Assembly: GCA_018242205.1 (NCBI GenBank)
Contig: JAFECJ010000001.1
Coordinates: 95,735 to 159,734, forward strand
Direction of reading: 5' to 3'
Source: Pseudomonadota bacterium
GTDB taxonomy: Bacteria > Pseudomonadota > Alphaproteobacteria > Rhizobiales > Xanthobacteraceae
Length of the DNA: 64,000 nt
Below are positions 51,912 through 59,874 of the stretch, piece by piece (position 1 is the first letter of the stretch; each line of letters starts with the position of its first letter). A program made the position numbers and the translations under genes. Below the pieces are notes generated by a model. That model did no database searches. It saw only the letters and a program-made list of their open reading frames with translations, and was not told the DNA's origin.

Positions 51912-52520
51912 ATGGCCAAATCGTCGCTACCCGGCAGATTCAATTCGCGCTCTAACAAGAGCCGCGATCTTCGCGCGCTCCTGGGAAATTTGCCGCTCCT
52001 CGAGGGTGAAGATCCCGAGGCCTTCGACACTTTCTACAGGGATCTCGTGAGATTTTTCGCGCCGGCGAACATCATCGAGGAGATCTACGTACGCAACTAC
52101 GTCGATCTCAGTTGGGAAATCGAGCGCTACCGCCGCGACCTTGCCAACTTCATCAATGCGAACCTGTACTGGGGACTTTTGGACCTCCTGCAGCCGCTCT
52201 GCGACTACGAGAGGGCGCAGCAACTGGCAAAAGGCTGGAGCACGGGGGCTCCGCAAGATACTCAAACTATCGAGCAAATGTTCGCGAACGCGGGTCTCTC
52301 GCGTGACCAGATTCGCGCGCAAACGATGGCGATCAAAATCAACGATATCGAACGCTTCAATCACTTGATCCTGATTCTGGAGACGCGGCGCGATTCGGTC
52401 ATTCGTGAATTCGATCGATTCCGCACGACCTTCCGCATGCTGCACCCCGAAGCGGTCCAGGACGCGGACGTCATCGAAATGGAAGGGCCGCGGCGCCTGC
52501 AAGCCAGCAGCAACGCCTAA
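51912..52520 (+). CDS. Hypothetical protein, first of a paired family
   Basis: A 202-residue protein with ALLGNLPLLEGEDPEAFDTFYRDL near the N-terminus and a long helical remainder (IIEEIYVRNYVDLSWEIERYRRDLANFINANL). I recognise this type from alphaproteobacterial genomes, where it stands before a protein with a STGPxTxxGKxxSSxNAxxHGL motif, as here. No function is established. ATG 51912 has GGGA 8 nt upstream and begins at the family's usual MAKSSLP; the in-frame extension to 51723 is probably not translated. The next gene begins 15 nt after its stop. Confidence 0.6.
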   Translation: MAKSSLPGRFNSRSNKSRDLRALLGNLPLLEGEDPEAFDTFYRDLVRFFAPANIIEEIYVRNYVDLSWEIERYRRDLANFINANLYWGLLDLLQPLCDYERAQQLAKGWSTGAPQDTQTIEQMFANAGLSRDQIRAQTMAIKINDIERFNHLILILETRRDSVIREFDRFRTTFRMLHPEAVQDADVIEMEGPRRLQASSNA

Positions 52521-52535
52521 GGTTGAACGGCTTTC

Positions 52536-53009
52536 GTGGCAGACGGGGAAGACAACCGCCAAAGCGACAAGAGACGACGCGCGAATGTGGCTAATGCGCG
52601 CGCAAGCACGGGGCCCCGAACGCACGCCGGAAAAAGGCGCTCGTCAAAAAATGCTATAAGCCATGGCCTGAACATTGCCCACGCCCAGCGTTGCAAAAAG
52701 GAGGCGCGAGATTGGGGCGAAAAGATCGCCATGTCCCTAAACGACGAGAGCGAGGAAGTTATCGCGCTCGCCGCCGCCGTCGCCACTGCCCAGTTGGAAC
52801 TGGTTCAGATTCGCCAGGTGCGCCTCGCCTTGACGAACAAGTGCCGCTCGGGGACTGACATAATCCATCGGAACGGGTTTCGAAAAGGCGCGAACGAACA
52901 GGTGCTGCAAGATCTGCGGATTGAGCGATACGAACGCCGCGCAATGTCGCGCCGGAAAAAAGCACTTGCCCGACTGGAAGCCGCCCTCATTCAGAGCGGT
53001 CAACCATGA
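52536..53009 (+). CDS. Hypothetical protein with STGPRT/NAxxHGL motif, second of the pair
   Basis: A 157-residue basic protein. Its N-terminus has ANARASTGPRTHAGKRRSS then KNAISHGL, a motif recurrent in short bacterial proteins of unknown function, often encoded near mobile DNA. The rest is helical and positively charged (RIERYERRAMSRRKKALARL), suggesting nucleic-acid contact. It follows the other pair member by 15 nt. I do not assign a role. The start codon here is a GTG at 52536. Confidence 0.6.
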   Translation: MADGEDNRQSDKRRRANVANARASTGPRTHAGKRRSSKNAISHGLNIAHAQRCKKEARDWGEKIAMSLNDESEEVIALAAAVATAQLELVQIRQVRLALTNKCRSGTDIIHRNGFRKGANEQVLQDLRIERYERRAMSRRKKALARLEAALIQSGQP

Positions 53010-53088
53010 GCTGAAGGTACACATTCACTTGGACTATCTTTGTGGAAGACATGCAAAGATAGCATGCCAGCGCTTTCGCGCCGGCGCG

Positions 53089-53655
53089 TTATTTCGATCC
53101 CGGCCAATCCTCCAAAGTCTTTTCTTCGCCGGGCCGAAGAGGTACCGGCCGGACGCGATGAGTTCGCATTGCGGCCATCTGACGAAGCATCGCGGCCAAA
53201 TCGGTTTCCGAGGGTTGCTGATTGGTCATGACGTATTTGATGGCCTGTAAGTCGGGCGGCACTTCAACTTTTGTGATGACGACCTTTCGAACGCCGTTCT
53301 CTATGGTGATCTTTTGTTCCGTCCGGGTATAACCCTTAGCGAGTTCGTACAGGCGAGCCTTTAAGCAACGGGTCTGAGCAGCCTCGTTGTCCTCACACGC
53401 TTTCGCAAATTCTTTGTAATGAGTTTGCCAAACCACCAACGTTTCCACCGAAATTCCGAGTGCCGCACAGAGTTCTGCGTCGGTGGCACCGTGCGACCGA
53501 GCCGCCCGCGCGATCTCCAAACATTGCGGGGAGTAGATGTCGCTCGGTGCTAATGAGGCGGGCGACGGATGCAAGTCGCTCCGACCAGACACCGTATCGG
53601 CCTGGATGTCGCTCTTGTGCTCGGGGGGTGCTTTTTTCGCGCCAGGTCGACTCAT
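53089..53655 (-). CDS. Terminase small subunit-like HTH protein
   Basis: A 188-residue protein. After a disordered N-terminus of about 50 residues, ATDAELCAALGISVETLVVWQTHYKEFAKACED is a helix-turn-helix of the type used by phage terminase small subunits to bind packaging sites. ARLYELAKGYTRTEQKI is the family's conserved continuation. ATG 53655 has GAGGA 7 nt upstream. No terminase large subunit or portal gene is adjacent, so it is either a remnant or has been reused as a regulator. It converges with the STGPRT gene. Confidence 0.7.
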   Translation of the reverse strand: MSRPGAKKAPPEHKSDIQADTVSGRSDLHPSPASLAPSDIYSPQCLEIARAARSHGATDAELCAALGISVETLVVWQTHYKEFAKACEDNEAAQTRCLKARLYELAKGYTRTEQKITIENGVRKVVITKVEVPPDLQAIKYVMTNQQPSETDLAAMLRQMAAMRTHRVRPVPLRPGEEKTLEDWPGSK

Positions 53656-53989
53656 AGTGCGTTCCTCGATGGGATCGCACGTCTTGCGCGATGGGGTGGC
53701 GACCGCAAGGTCGCATCCGCATAATAAGGAACGACGTACGTGAGCAGAACCGTTCTGATTGCAAACTATTGCAAATTCCACAGATCATCCACGACTTGAA
53801 ATCAGTGATTTTATTCCTATATGGTTCAAGCAACTGAGCCATTTCGGCAAAACGAACCCAATTTCGTTCGACAAATCAGAACGTTCAAATTTGCGGTGCC
53901 ATCAAACAGGCAAAAGAAGCTATGCGCCGCGCCTCGTGAAAGGCCGAGCAAAGAGTAATACAGGTTCGATTTGTCGATTTTCAGATGTT
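53656..53989. other. Gene-free AT-richer stretch next to tRNA-Met
   Basis: No gene is seen in these 334 nt. They are richer in A/T than the surroundings and include the direct repeat ATTGCAAA at 53758 and 53768 (period 10 nt). The position, between the terminase-like gene and the 3' end of a tRNA gene, is where an element boundary would be expected, but no repeat of the tRNA end was found in the accessory region. Confidence 0.5.
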
Positions 53990-54066
53990 TGGTAGCGGGG
54001 GAGGGACTTGAACCCCCGACCTACGGATTATGATTCCGCCGCTCTAACCAGCTGAGCTACCCCGCC
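53990..54066 (-). tRNA. tRNA-Met (CAT anticodon, elongator type)
   Basis: The minus strand folds into a complete cloverleaf of 77 nt including an encoded CCA. The acceptor stem is GGCGGGG with CCCCGCT (one G-U at the first pair), the anticodon stem is GCGGA/TCCGT around the loop ATCATAA, giving anticodon CAT, and the T arm is GGGGG-TTCAAGT-CCCTC. The absence of the initiator C1-A72 mismatch and of three G-C pairs in the anticodon stem favours elongator Met over initiator. The lysidine-type Ile2 is less likely given the stem sequence. Confidence 0.9.
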
Positions 54067-54179
54067 ACTACCACGCCGGCCATAGTCGGCGTGGGCGCGA
54101 TATAGAAAGGCGCGGCGAAGCCTGTCAAGCAAGCTAGCCGGAAAACCCTGATCGCCCGGCCACTTCAGCGAAATTCGCA

Positions 54180-54545
54180 CTATTTTGGCTGCACGGTCTG
54201 GTCGCCACCAGGGCCGCCGGGCGGCGGGATCACCGGCATCAGGCCGCCTTGCGGCACCGGAGCGTGAATTTCCGGGTCGACATGGGTTGGAGGGCATATC
54301 ACCCCCTCGGATTGTGCCAGTTTCGAACTTAGCGTCTCGTCCCTGGGCTTGCGCACCACGACCTCGTTGCCCTGCCCCACGGTGGCGTGGGTGCCGCCCG
54401 GTCCGCAGGCGGGGGCGTCGCGCGGCGCGGCTTTCGACGTGTTCGGCGCGTTGGCCGCCGGCGGCGTTTGCGCCGCGGCCGGGCCCGCCGTCAGCACAAT
54501 CGCCGACGCGAGCACAATCCAGATCGGTCCCCAGATCGATCGCAT
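54180..54545 (-). CDS. Putative secreted protein of unknown function
   Basis: A 121-residue protein with a Sec signal peptide (IWIVLASAIVLTAGPAAAQ, cleavage likely after AAAQ). The mature part is proline-rich with two cysteines (ACGPGG and ICPP) and no known domain. The start ATG 54545 has AGGAGG 5 nt upstream, a near-perfect ribosome site. It lies 64 nt after the pmtA-like gene on the same strand, so it may be the last gene of that transcript. It is probably periplasmic. Confidence 0.65.
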   Translation of the reverse strand: MRSIWGPIWIVLASAIVLTAGPAAAQTPPAANAPNTSKAAPRDAPACGPGGTHATVGQGNEVVVRKPRDETLSSKLAQSEGVICPPTHVDPEIHAPVPQGGLMPVIPPPGGPGGDQTVQPK

Positions 54546-54609
54546 GACATCCTCCTCGCTCCGGAGGACAACGGCGGCGCCCGCAGGGCTGTTCCGGCGG
54601 CAAAGGGTC

Positions 54610-55278
54610 TCAGGCGGCGCGGGACTCCGCATCGAGCCGCGCGAAGCGGATCATCGCGAAATGCCCGAGCGGCGCCAACGGCCGGCGCTCGACGAGCCGC
54701 ACGCCGCCATGCTTGGCCGCCCAATTGGCGAGCCGCGCGAAGGGAAACTCCGGCCGCCAGCCCAGCTTGCGCGCCAGCGGCGCAAAGGCGAGTTCGAAAA
54801 GGCGCCGGAGCCCGCGCTCGGCGCCGATGTGGTTGACCAGGATGATCTCGCCGCCTGGCTTGATAACGCGCGCGAACTCGTCGAGCGTCGCCTCCGGATG
54901 CGGTACCGCGGTGATGACGAACTGCGCCACCACGACATCGAAGGACCGGTCGGGCAGCGCCATAGATGCCGCATCCATCACCGCCAGGCCGTCGACATTG
55001 TCGAGCCTTTCCTGGACGACGCGCTCATGCGCCTTGCGCAGCATCGGTTCGGAGAGATCGACGCCAAAAACGCGAACATGCCGTGCGTAGTCCGGCAGCG
55101 ACAACCCGGTGCCGACACCAACCTCGAGCAACCGCCCGCCGACCGGGCAGATCGCGCTTGCCGCCGCGATCGCGGCGTCGCGCCCCGGCTGGAACACCTT
55201 GCCGAAGACGAAATCATAGACTGGAGCCCAAAGCGCGTAGGCGCGCGCGACGCCGGTCTTGTTGATATCGCCCCCCAT
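54610..55278 (-). CDS. pmtA: Phosphatidylethanolamine N-methyltransferase-like (PmtA) methyltransferase
   Basis: A 222-residue AdoMet enzyme. AYALWAPVYDFVFGKVFQPGRDAAI is the N-terminal membrane-contacting helix of Rhodobacter/Bradyrhizobium-type PmtA, LLEVGVGTGLSLPDY motif I, FGVDLSEPML the second strand, and VIKPGGEIILVNHIGAE the later strand. PmtA methylates phosphatidylethanolamine towards phosphatidylcholine at the inner membrane; some relatives are UbiE-like, so the call rests on the opening motif. It sits 29 nt downstream of mnmA in one transcript. Confidence 0.7.
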   Translation of the reverse strand: MGGDINKTGVARAYALWAPVYDFVFGKVFQPGRDAAIAAASAICPVGGRLLEVGVGTGLSLPDYARHVRVFGVDLSEPMLRKAHERVVQERLDNVDGLAVMDAASMALPDRSFDVVVAQFVITAVPHPEATLDEFARVIKPGGEIILVNHIGAERGLRRLFELAFAPLARKLGWRPEFPFARLANWAAKHGGVRLVERRPLAPLGHFAMIRFARLDAESRAA

Positions 55279-55307
55279 GGTCGTTCTTCTGAATTCCGAT
55301 CGTCCCG

Positions 55308-56492
55308 TCAGGCGATCGATGCCTGCGCCTCACTGACCGTCCGCAGCGCTTCCACCGCCGCAACCGCGCTCTTGATGAAACCGCCGCCGAGCACACGCGC
55401 TTGCCCGTCGGGCGCATCATAGAACACGCAGGCCTGGCCCGGCGACACCCCGTGCTCGCCGTCGACCAGATCGACTTCGTAACCGCCGGCGCCGCGGCGC
55501 AGCCAAGCCGCCTGCGGCGGCCGCGACGAGCGCACCTTCACGTGAACTTCAAGCCGGCCATTGCCGAGCGCGTCATCGATATCGCCGTCGCCGATCCAAT
55601 TGACGTCGCGCAGCGTGATGCTTTGGGTCTTGAGCGCCTCGCGCGGCCCGACGATGACGCGACGGTTGTCGGCGTCGAGCCGCACCACATAAAGCGGCGC
55701 GCCGGAGGCAATGCCGAGGCCGCGGCGCTGGCCGACGGTGAAATGAATAATGCCGTTATGCTTGCCGAGCACCCGACCATTGATATCGACGATCTCGCCC
55801 GGCTCCGCCGCCCCGGGCTTCAGCCGCGCAATGATGTCGGCATAGCTCCCGGTCGGCACGAAACAGATATCCTGGCTGTCGTGCTTTTCGGCGACCGCGA
55901 GTTCGAACTGGCGCGCAAGCTCGCGCGTCTCAGCTTTCGACTTGTCGCCAAGCGGAAAGCGCAGAATGTCGAGCTGCTCGGACGTGGTGCCGAACAGGAA
56001 ATAGCTCTGGTCCTTGTCGTCCTCGCGGGCGCGAAACAAGCCGCGGCGGCCAGACGGCAACGGCCGCGACGACACATAATGTCCGGTCGCCAGCACGTCC
56101 GCGCCGAGGTCGCGCGCGGTGTGCAGGAGATCGCGAAACTTGATCGACATGTTGCAGGCGACGCAGGGCACCGGGGTTTCGCCGGCGATGTAGCTCTCGG
56201 CGAAGCGGTCGATGACGGCTTCCTTGAAGCGGTTCTCGTAGTCGAGGACGTAATGCGGAATGCCGATGCGCTCAGCCACCGCCCGCGCGTCGTAGATGTC
56301 CTGCCCGGCGCAGCAGGCGCCCTTGCGGTGCACCGCGGCACCGTGGTCGTAGAGCTGCAGGGTGACGCCGACCACGTCGTAGCCCTCAGCCTTCATCAGT
56401 GCGGCCGTCACCGAACTGTCGACGCCGCCGGACATGGCGACGACGACGCGGGTATCCTGCGGGCGCTTGGCGAGGTCGAGCGTATTGGACAT
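55308..56492 (-). CDS. mnmA: tRNA-specific 2-thiouridylase MnmA
   Basis: A 394-residue enzyme that inserts sulphur at C2 of the wobble uridine in tRNA-Lys, -Glu and -Gln. The PP-loop is [10 protein letters not shown] near residue 19, the first catalytic Cys is in [11 protein letters not shown], and the second is in [12 protein letters not shown], which forms the persulphide. [13 protein letters not shown] is the conserved central-domain motif. Length is normal. It heads the minus-strand group with the pmtA-like gene and diverges from fliK. A housekeeping gene, so it marks the return to core genome. Confidence 0.95.
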   Translation of the reverse strand: MSNTLDLAKRPQDTRVVVAMSGGVDSSVTAALMKAEGYDVVGVTLQLYDHGAAVHRKGACCAGQDIYDARAVAERIGIPHYVLDYENRFKEAVIDRFAESYIAGETPVPCVACNMSIKFRDLLHTARDLGADVLATGHYVSSRPLPSGRRGLFRAREDDKDQSYFLFGTTSEQLDILRFPLGDKSKAETRELARQFELAVAEKHDSQDICFVPTGSYADIIARLKPGAAEPGEIVDINGRVLGKHNGIIHFTVGQRRGLGIASGAPLYVVRLDADNRRVIVGPREALKTQSITLRDVNWIGDGDIDDALGNGRLEVHVKVRSSRPPQAAWLRRGAGGYEVDLVDGEHGVSPGQACVFYDAPDGQARVLGGGFIKSAVAAVEALRTVSEAQASIA

Positions 56493-56666
56493 GGCTTTCT
56501 CTTACACCATATGGCGGCCCTCGGTGGCGAATGAAAGCGCCCCAGCTTCGGCGCCACCCGGCAAATCCTGCCGCCCGGCCAGTTTCGCCGCCCCGCCCGG
56601 CCACGGCCAAGTGCTGATCAAGCGAATAACTAACTGAAATATATGATACTTTTTCGATCCTTTGGC

Positions 56667-56682
56667 TGGCCTGCGGATTGCA
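56667..56682 (+). promoter_or_regulatory. Candidate sigma-54 promoter of the fliK-flgD operon
   Basis: TGGCCT-N5-TTGCA matches the -24/-12 consensus TGGCAC-N5-TTGCA at all but two positions, with the invariant GG and GC separated by ten bases. Transcription would begin about 12 nt later, and the GGAGGA ribosome site is at 56703, before the GTG at 56715. Sigma-54 with FlbD control of late flagellar genes is established in Caulobacter and relatives, and flbD begins at the end of this window. Confidence 0.6.
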
Positions 56683-56714
56683 GTTCGAATGGCACGTAAT
56701 CCGGAGGACTCCCA

Positions 56715-58286
56715 GTGTCTTACGTCGCGTCCGACTCTCCCGCGTCGAACACCGTGTTCCAGCAAGCCGGTCGGCCGAGCTATGCCGACCGCGCGTCCGC
56801 GCGTCCGTCCGGCGGCTTTGACGACCTGCTGAATGCCATTCCGGATGCTCCCCCTGAACCGCCAGCGCCCAGCCGCGCGGATGCCCCCGCTCCGGACAGG
56901 AACCCCGCGCAAGAATCGAGCGCGAGCGCGCGCAACGATCGCCAGGCGCCGCCGGCCCGCGCCGACCGTCCGGATCGCGCCGACAACCGCCCTCAATCTG
57001 ATGACAAGCCGGCCAAATCGGCCGATTACGCAGCGTCCAAGGGATCGGCCGAGGGTTCCGCCCCGGCCGGGGGCGACAAGGCCGCCGCCGGTGACGCCGG
57101 CGACAAGAAGACTGCCAAGGCCGAAGACAACGACAAGGCTGCTGGCGACGCCCAGGCAACGGCTGCGGCACAAGGTGCCGTCGACACCGCAGCACAGCAG
57201 GCGGCTCCGGCGCCGGTCACCACGCCGTCAGCGGTTGTGATCGACCCCTCCGCGACAGCCGCTATAACGACGGACGCCTCGGCGACGGCAGGCAATGCCG
57301 AAACCTCCGGCAAGGCCACTGCGGCCGCCGCGCTGGCTGCTGCCGCCGGCTCAGCCACAGCCAAAGCGGGCGAACAGCCGGCCGGGCCATCGACCGACGC
57401 CGGGACCCCGCTCAGCGCCGACGACGCCCAGGCCCTCGCGGCGCTGGCCGCCAAGGCGCAACAGGGGATCAAGGACGGTCAATCATCCAAGTCCGACAAG
57501 TCCGCCAAGACATCCGATACGAAGGCGACCGGGGCCAAATCTGCCGAATCGGCCAAGGCGAATGGCAACGCGCTCGCGGCGCTCGATCCGAACGCGGCGC
57601 AGCCGGCGTCCGGCGACGCCAAGGGCGTCGCGGCCGCCAAACCGGCTCAAGGCGAAGCCGTCGCCAAGCTCGCCGGCGACGACCGCCATGGCAATGGCGA
57701 CAAGACGGTATCGGCCGAACCCGCCGCAGCCCTGACACCGACCGTCGCCGCCGCGGCAACGACGCCGGGTACCGCCCTGCCCCCGACGGTCGCGCCCGGC
57801 ACACACACCGCCGCCGTGGCGGTGGCAGCCACCGGCCCGGCCAAGCCGGGCGGCGGCGACGCCCCGGTGTCGATTTCGAAAGTCGCTGTCGAAGTCACCA
57901 GCAAAATTGCGTCCGGCAAGAACCAGTTCGACATTCGTCTCGATCCGCCCGACCTCGGCAAGATCCACGTGAAGGTCAATGTCGATCGCGACGGCAACGT
58001 CATCACCCACATGGTCGCCGACCGCACCGACACGCTCGACCTGCTGCGGCGCGACACGTCCGATCTACAACGGGCCCTGCAGGACGCCGGCCTGAAGACC
58101 TCCGACAACAGCCTGCAGTTCTCGCTGCGCGATCAGACCGCGAACCACCAGCAGGGCCAGCAGAACGGCCAAGCCAGCCGCCTGGTTGTCGACGACGAGC
58201 AGAGCGTAACGACGAGCACGACCATCATTGCCCGCGATTACGGCGCCTACGGTTCAAGGACCGGCGGCCTCGACATCCGGGTTTAA
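56715..58286 (+). CDS. fliK: Flagellar hook-length control protein FliK
   Basis: A 523-residue protein. The long N-terminal part is of low complexity, rich in Ala, Asp, Lys and Pro, as in FliK molecular rulers. The C-terminal 100 residues (KNQFDIRLDPPDLGKIHVKVNVDRDGNVITHMV) form the Flg_hook domain that switches secretion specificity. The start is a GTG with GGAGGA upstream. It is the first gene of the flagellar block and is followed by flgD 20 nt later. Confidence 0.85.
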   Translation: MSYVASDSPASNTVFQQAGRPSYADRASARPSGGFDDLLNAIPDAPPEPPAPSRADAPAPDRNPAQESSASARNDRQAPPARADRPDRADNRPQSDDKPAKSADYAASKGSAEGSAPAGGDKAAAGDAGDKKTAKAEDNDKAAGDAQATAAAQGAVDTAAQQAAPAPVTTPSAVVIDPSATAAITTDASATAGNAETSGKATAAAALAAAAGSATAKAGEQPAGPSTDAGTPLSADDAQALAALAAKAQQGIKDGQSSKSDKSAKTSDTKATGAKSAESAKANGNALAALDPNAAQPASGDAKGVAAAKPAQGEAVAKLAGDDRHGNGDKTVSAEPAAALTPTVAAAATTPGTALPPTVAPGTHTAAVAVAATGPAKPGGGDAPVSISKVAVEVTSKIASGKNQFDIRLDPPDLGKIHVKVNVDRDGNVITHMVADRTDTLDLLRRDTSDLQRALQDAGLKTSDNSLQFSLRDQTANHQQGQQNGQASRLVVDDEQSVTTSTTIIARDYGAYGSRTGGLDIRV

Positions 58287-58306
58287 CCTCGCGCACGAGA
58301 ACCACG

Positions 58307-58993
58307 ATGAGCGTCATCCCCACAGGTTCAAGCACGGCGGGCAGCACGCCGACGGCGTCGTCAAATTCGTCGACCGCCAGCAACAATCAGATGATCGCCA
58401 GCAACTTCACGACCTTCCTGCAGTTGCTGACGACCCAGTTGAAGAACCAGAACCCGCTCGATCCGCTTGACACCAACCAGTTCACCCAGCAACTGGTGCA
58501 GTTCGCGCAGGTCGAGCAGCAGATGAAGTCGAACGATCAACTCGCTTCGCTCCTGGCACTGGAGAAGAACGCGCAGCAGACCACGGCGCTGGCCTATGTC
58601 GGACAGACCGTGGTGGTCGACGGCTCGACTACCGCGCTGACCTCGAGCGGCGCGACCTGGAGTTTCAATGCCGCCAAGGTGGCTACCGCGTCGGTGACGA
58701 TCAAAGATTCGACCGGCCAGACCGCCTACACCGGCACCTTCGCGGTCAACCCGGGCGACCAGAAGTTCACTTGGGACGGTCACGGCAACGACGGCACGAC
58801 CTGGCCGGCGGGTAATTATACCATGGTGATCAACGCGACCGATGCCAACAGCCAGCCTGTCAGCATTTCGTCCGAGGTGCAGGCCGTCGTCGACTCGGTG
58901 GACCTGACGCAAAATCCGCCGACCTTGTCGCTTAACGGCACCGACTACACGATGGACAAGATCAAGCGCATCGTGCGTCCGACCTCATCGTGA
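58307..58993 (+). CDS. flgD: Flagellar hook-capping protein FlgD
   Basis: A 228-residue protein required for hook assembly. FTTFLQLLTTQLKNQNPLDPLDTNQFTQQLVQFAQVEQQMKSN is the N-terminal FlgD signature, and the C-terminal part (WDGHGNDGTTWPAGNYTMVINATDANSQPV) is the FlgD Ig-like/tudor domain. Length is typical. It probably shares the sigma-54 promoter of fliK and is cotranscribed with it. Confidence 0.92.
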   Translation: MSVIPTGSSTAGSTPTASSNSSTASNNQMIASNFTTFLQLLTTQLKNQNPLDPLDTNQFTQQLVQFAQVEQQMKSNDQLASLLALEKNAQQTTALAYVGQTVVVDGSTTALTSSGATWSFNAAKVATASVTIKDSTGQTAYTGTFAVNPGDQKFTWDGHGNDGTTWPAGNYTMVINATDANSQPVSISSEVQAVVDSVDLTQNPPTLSLNGTDYTMDKIKRIVRPTSS

Positions 58994-59377
58994 TGAACAG
59001 GCGGGTGCGAAAGTCGCGCCCGCCGCATACCGACCCGCCCGCGCCGCGGGCCCCATTGCCTCCTGCCGAGGCGCCGCCAAATTCCTAATAAACAAACAAC
59101 CGGCGCTGTGCAGCGGCCGGCGGTTCCCACCGCGCGACGACTTCTCCGCCACGGCAAAGTGCTAATCTGCTATATATAAATCGATGGCTCCGCGCGCGGC
59201 GCTTGCCGCGGCACAGCGAGGGCTTGGTGGACGCCGTCAATCCGTAACCAAAAGGTTAGCGCGAAGCGGTCAATGATTCACTTATCGCCACGTCTGGCTT
59301 AGGCAAATTTTAAGTCGCGCTGTGTAGCTTTTGACACTGTGAGTAACAGTTAGTCCCGAGTCTTTGTGAGTACACCA
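58994..59377. other. Intergenic region between flgD and sciP
   Basis: A 384-nt stretch without a gene. It starts with a strong GC stem (GGCGGGTGCG with CGCGCCCGCC around a 5-nt loop, 59000-59024) that could end the fliK-flgD transcript, though no T tract follows. Further on, TAACC-AAAA-GGTTA at 59245-59258 is a perfect inverted repeat whose halves resemble CtrA half-sites. The rest should contain the sciP promoter, including a TTGACA-like hexamer around 59332. Confidence 0.5.
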
Positions 59378-59653
59378 ATGACCGAACCCCACCGCCCGAG
59401 GGTCAAATACGTCATCGGGCCCGATGGCAGTCCGCTCACCATCGCGGATTTGCCGCCGCCGACGACGAAGCGCTGGGTCATCCGCCGCAAGGCCGAGGTG
59501 GTCGCTGCGGTGCGCGGCGGTCTCCTGTCGCTGGAAGAGGCCTGCGCCCGCTACACGCTGACCGTGGAGGAATTTCTCTCGTGGCAGTATTCGATCGACC
59601 AGCATGGTCTGGCCGGCCTGCGCACCACGCGGATCCAGCAGTATCGCCAGTAG
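59378..59653 (+). CDS. sciP: CtrA inhibitor SciP (DUF1153 family)
   Basis: A 91-residue protein. RVKYVIGPDGSPLTIADLPPP, TKRWVIRRKAEVVAAVRGGLLSLEEAC and LTVEEFLSW are the diagnostic DUF1153 sequences. In Caulobacter crescentus SciP binds CtrA at target promoters and blocks transcription activation in G1 cells, linking flagellar and cell-cycle genes. The start could be ATG 59378 or a GTG 12 nt earlier. It stands alone, bracketed by the flgD end and a strong terminator. Confidence 0.9.
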   Translation: MTEPHRPRVKYVIGPDGSPLTIADLPPPTTKRWVIRRKAEVVAAVRGGLLSLEEACARYTLTVEEFLSWQYSIDQHGLAGLRTTRIQQYRQ

Positions 59654-59681
59654 GCGGTCATCATTTTCGAGTTTCACGAGA

Positions 59682-59713
59682 CGCCGGCCCCTGAGGCCGG
59701 CGTTTTCATTTTC
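59682..59713 (+). terminator. Intrinsic terminator after sciP
   Basis: An 8-bp perfect GC stem (CGCCGGCC with GGCCGGCG) with a 5-nt loop is followed by TTTTCATTTT. It lies 29 nt after the sciP stop and insulates it from the fliF operon. Confidence 0.85.
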
Positions 59714-59793
59714 AGCGGACGCCACCCGTCAGGCGCGATAACGGCGCCATTTCCCGGGAACGCTGCATTCTACGCCGCCAGCATGGGAACTCG

Positions 59794-59808
59794 TTAACCG
59801 GACGCTAA
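59794..59808 (+). promoter_or_regulatory. Candidate CtrA-binding site upstream of fliF
   Basis: TTAA-N7-CTAA fits the CtrA consensus TTAA-N7-TTAA with one change. It lies 67 nt before the fliF GTG. CtrA control of fliF is established in Caulobacter, and sciP is next door. A single site with one mismatch can occur by chance. Confidence 0.45.
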
Positions 59809-59874
59809 CCATCTACCGGGCAAAAATTGCCGGGTCGACGTTTGACTGCCCCACCCGGTTTCCAGGACAGCCCC

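Noticed and set aside
47900..53990. Search for an att duplication of the tRNA-Met 3' end
   Set aside because: No copy of the GGTAGCGGGGGAGGG end was found to the left; a loosely similar GCGCGGGGGCGG near 48650 is too weak.
55401..56534. 377-codon plus-strand frame opposite mnmA
   Set aside because: It covers an intact mnmA with all catalytic cysteines and has no own family features.
59000..59024. Calling the strong GC hairpin after flgD an intrinsic terminator
   Set aside because: The stem is good but no T tract follows, so it is only described within the intergenic entry.
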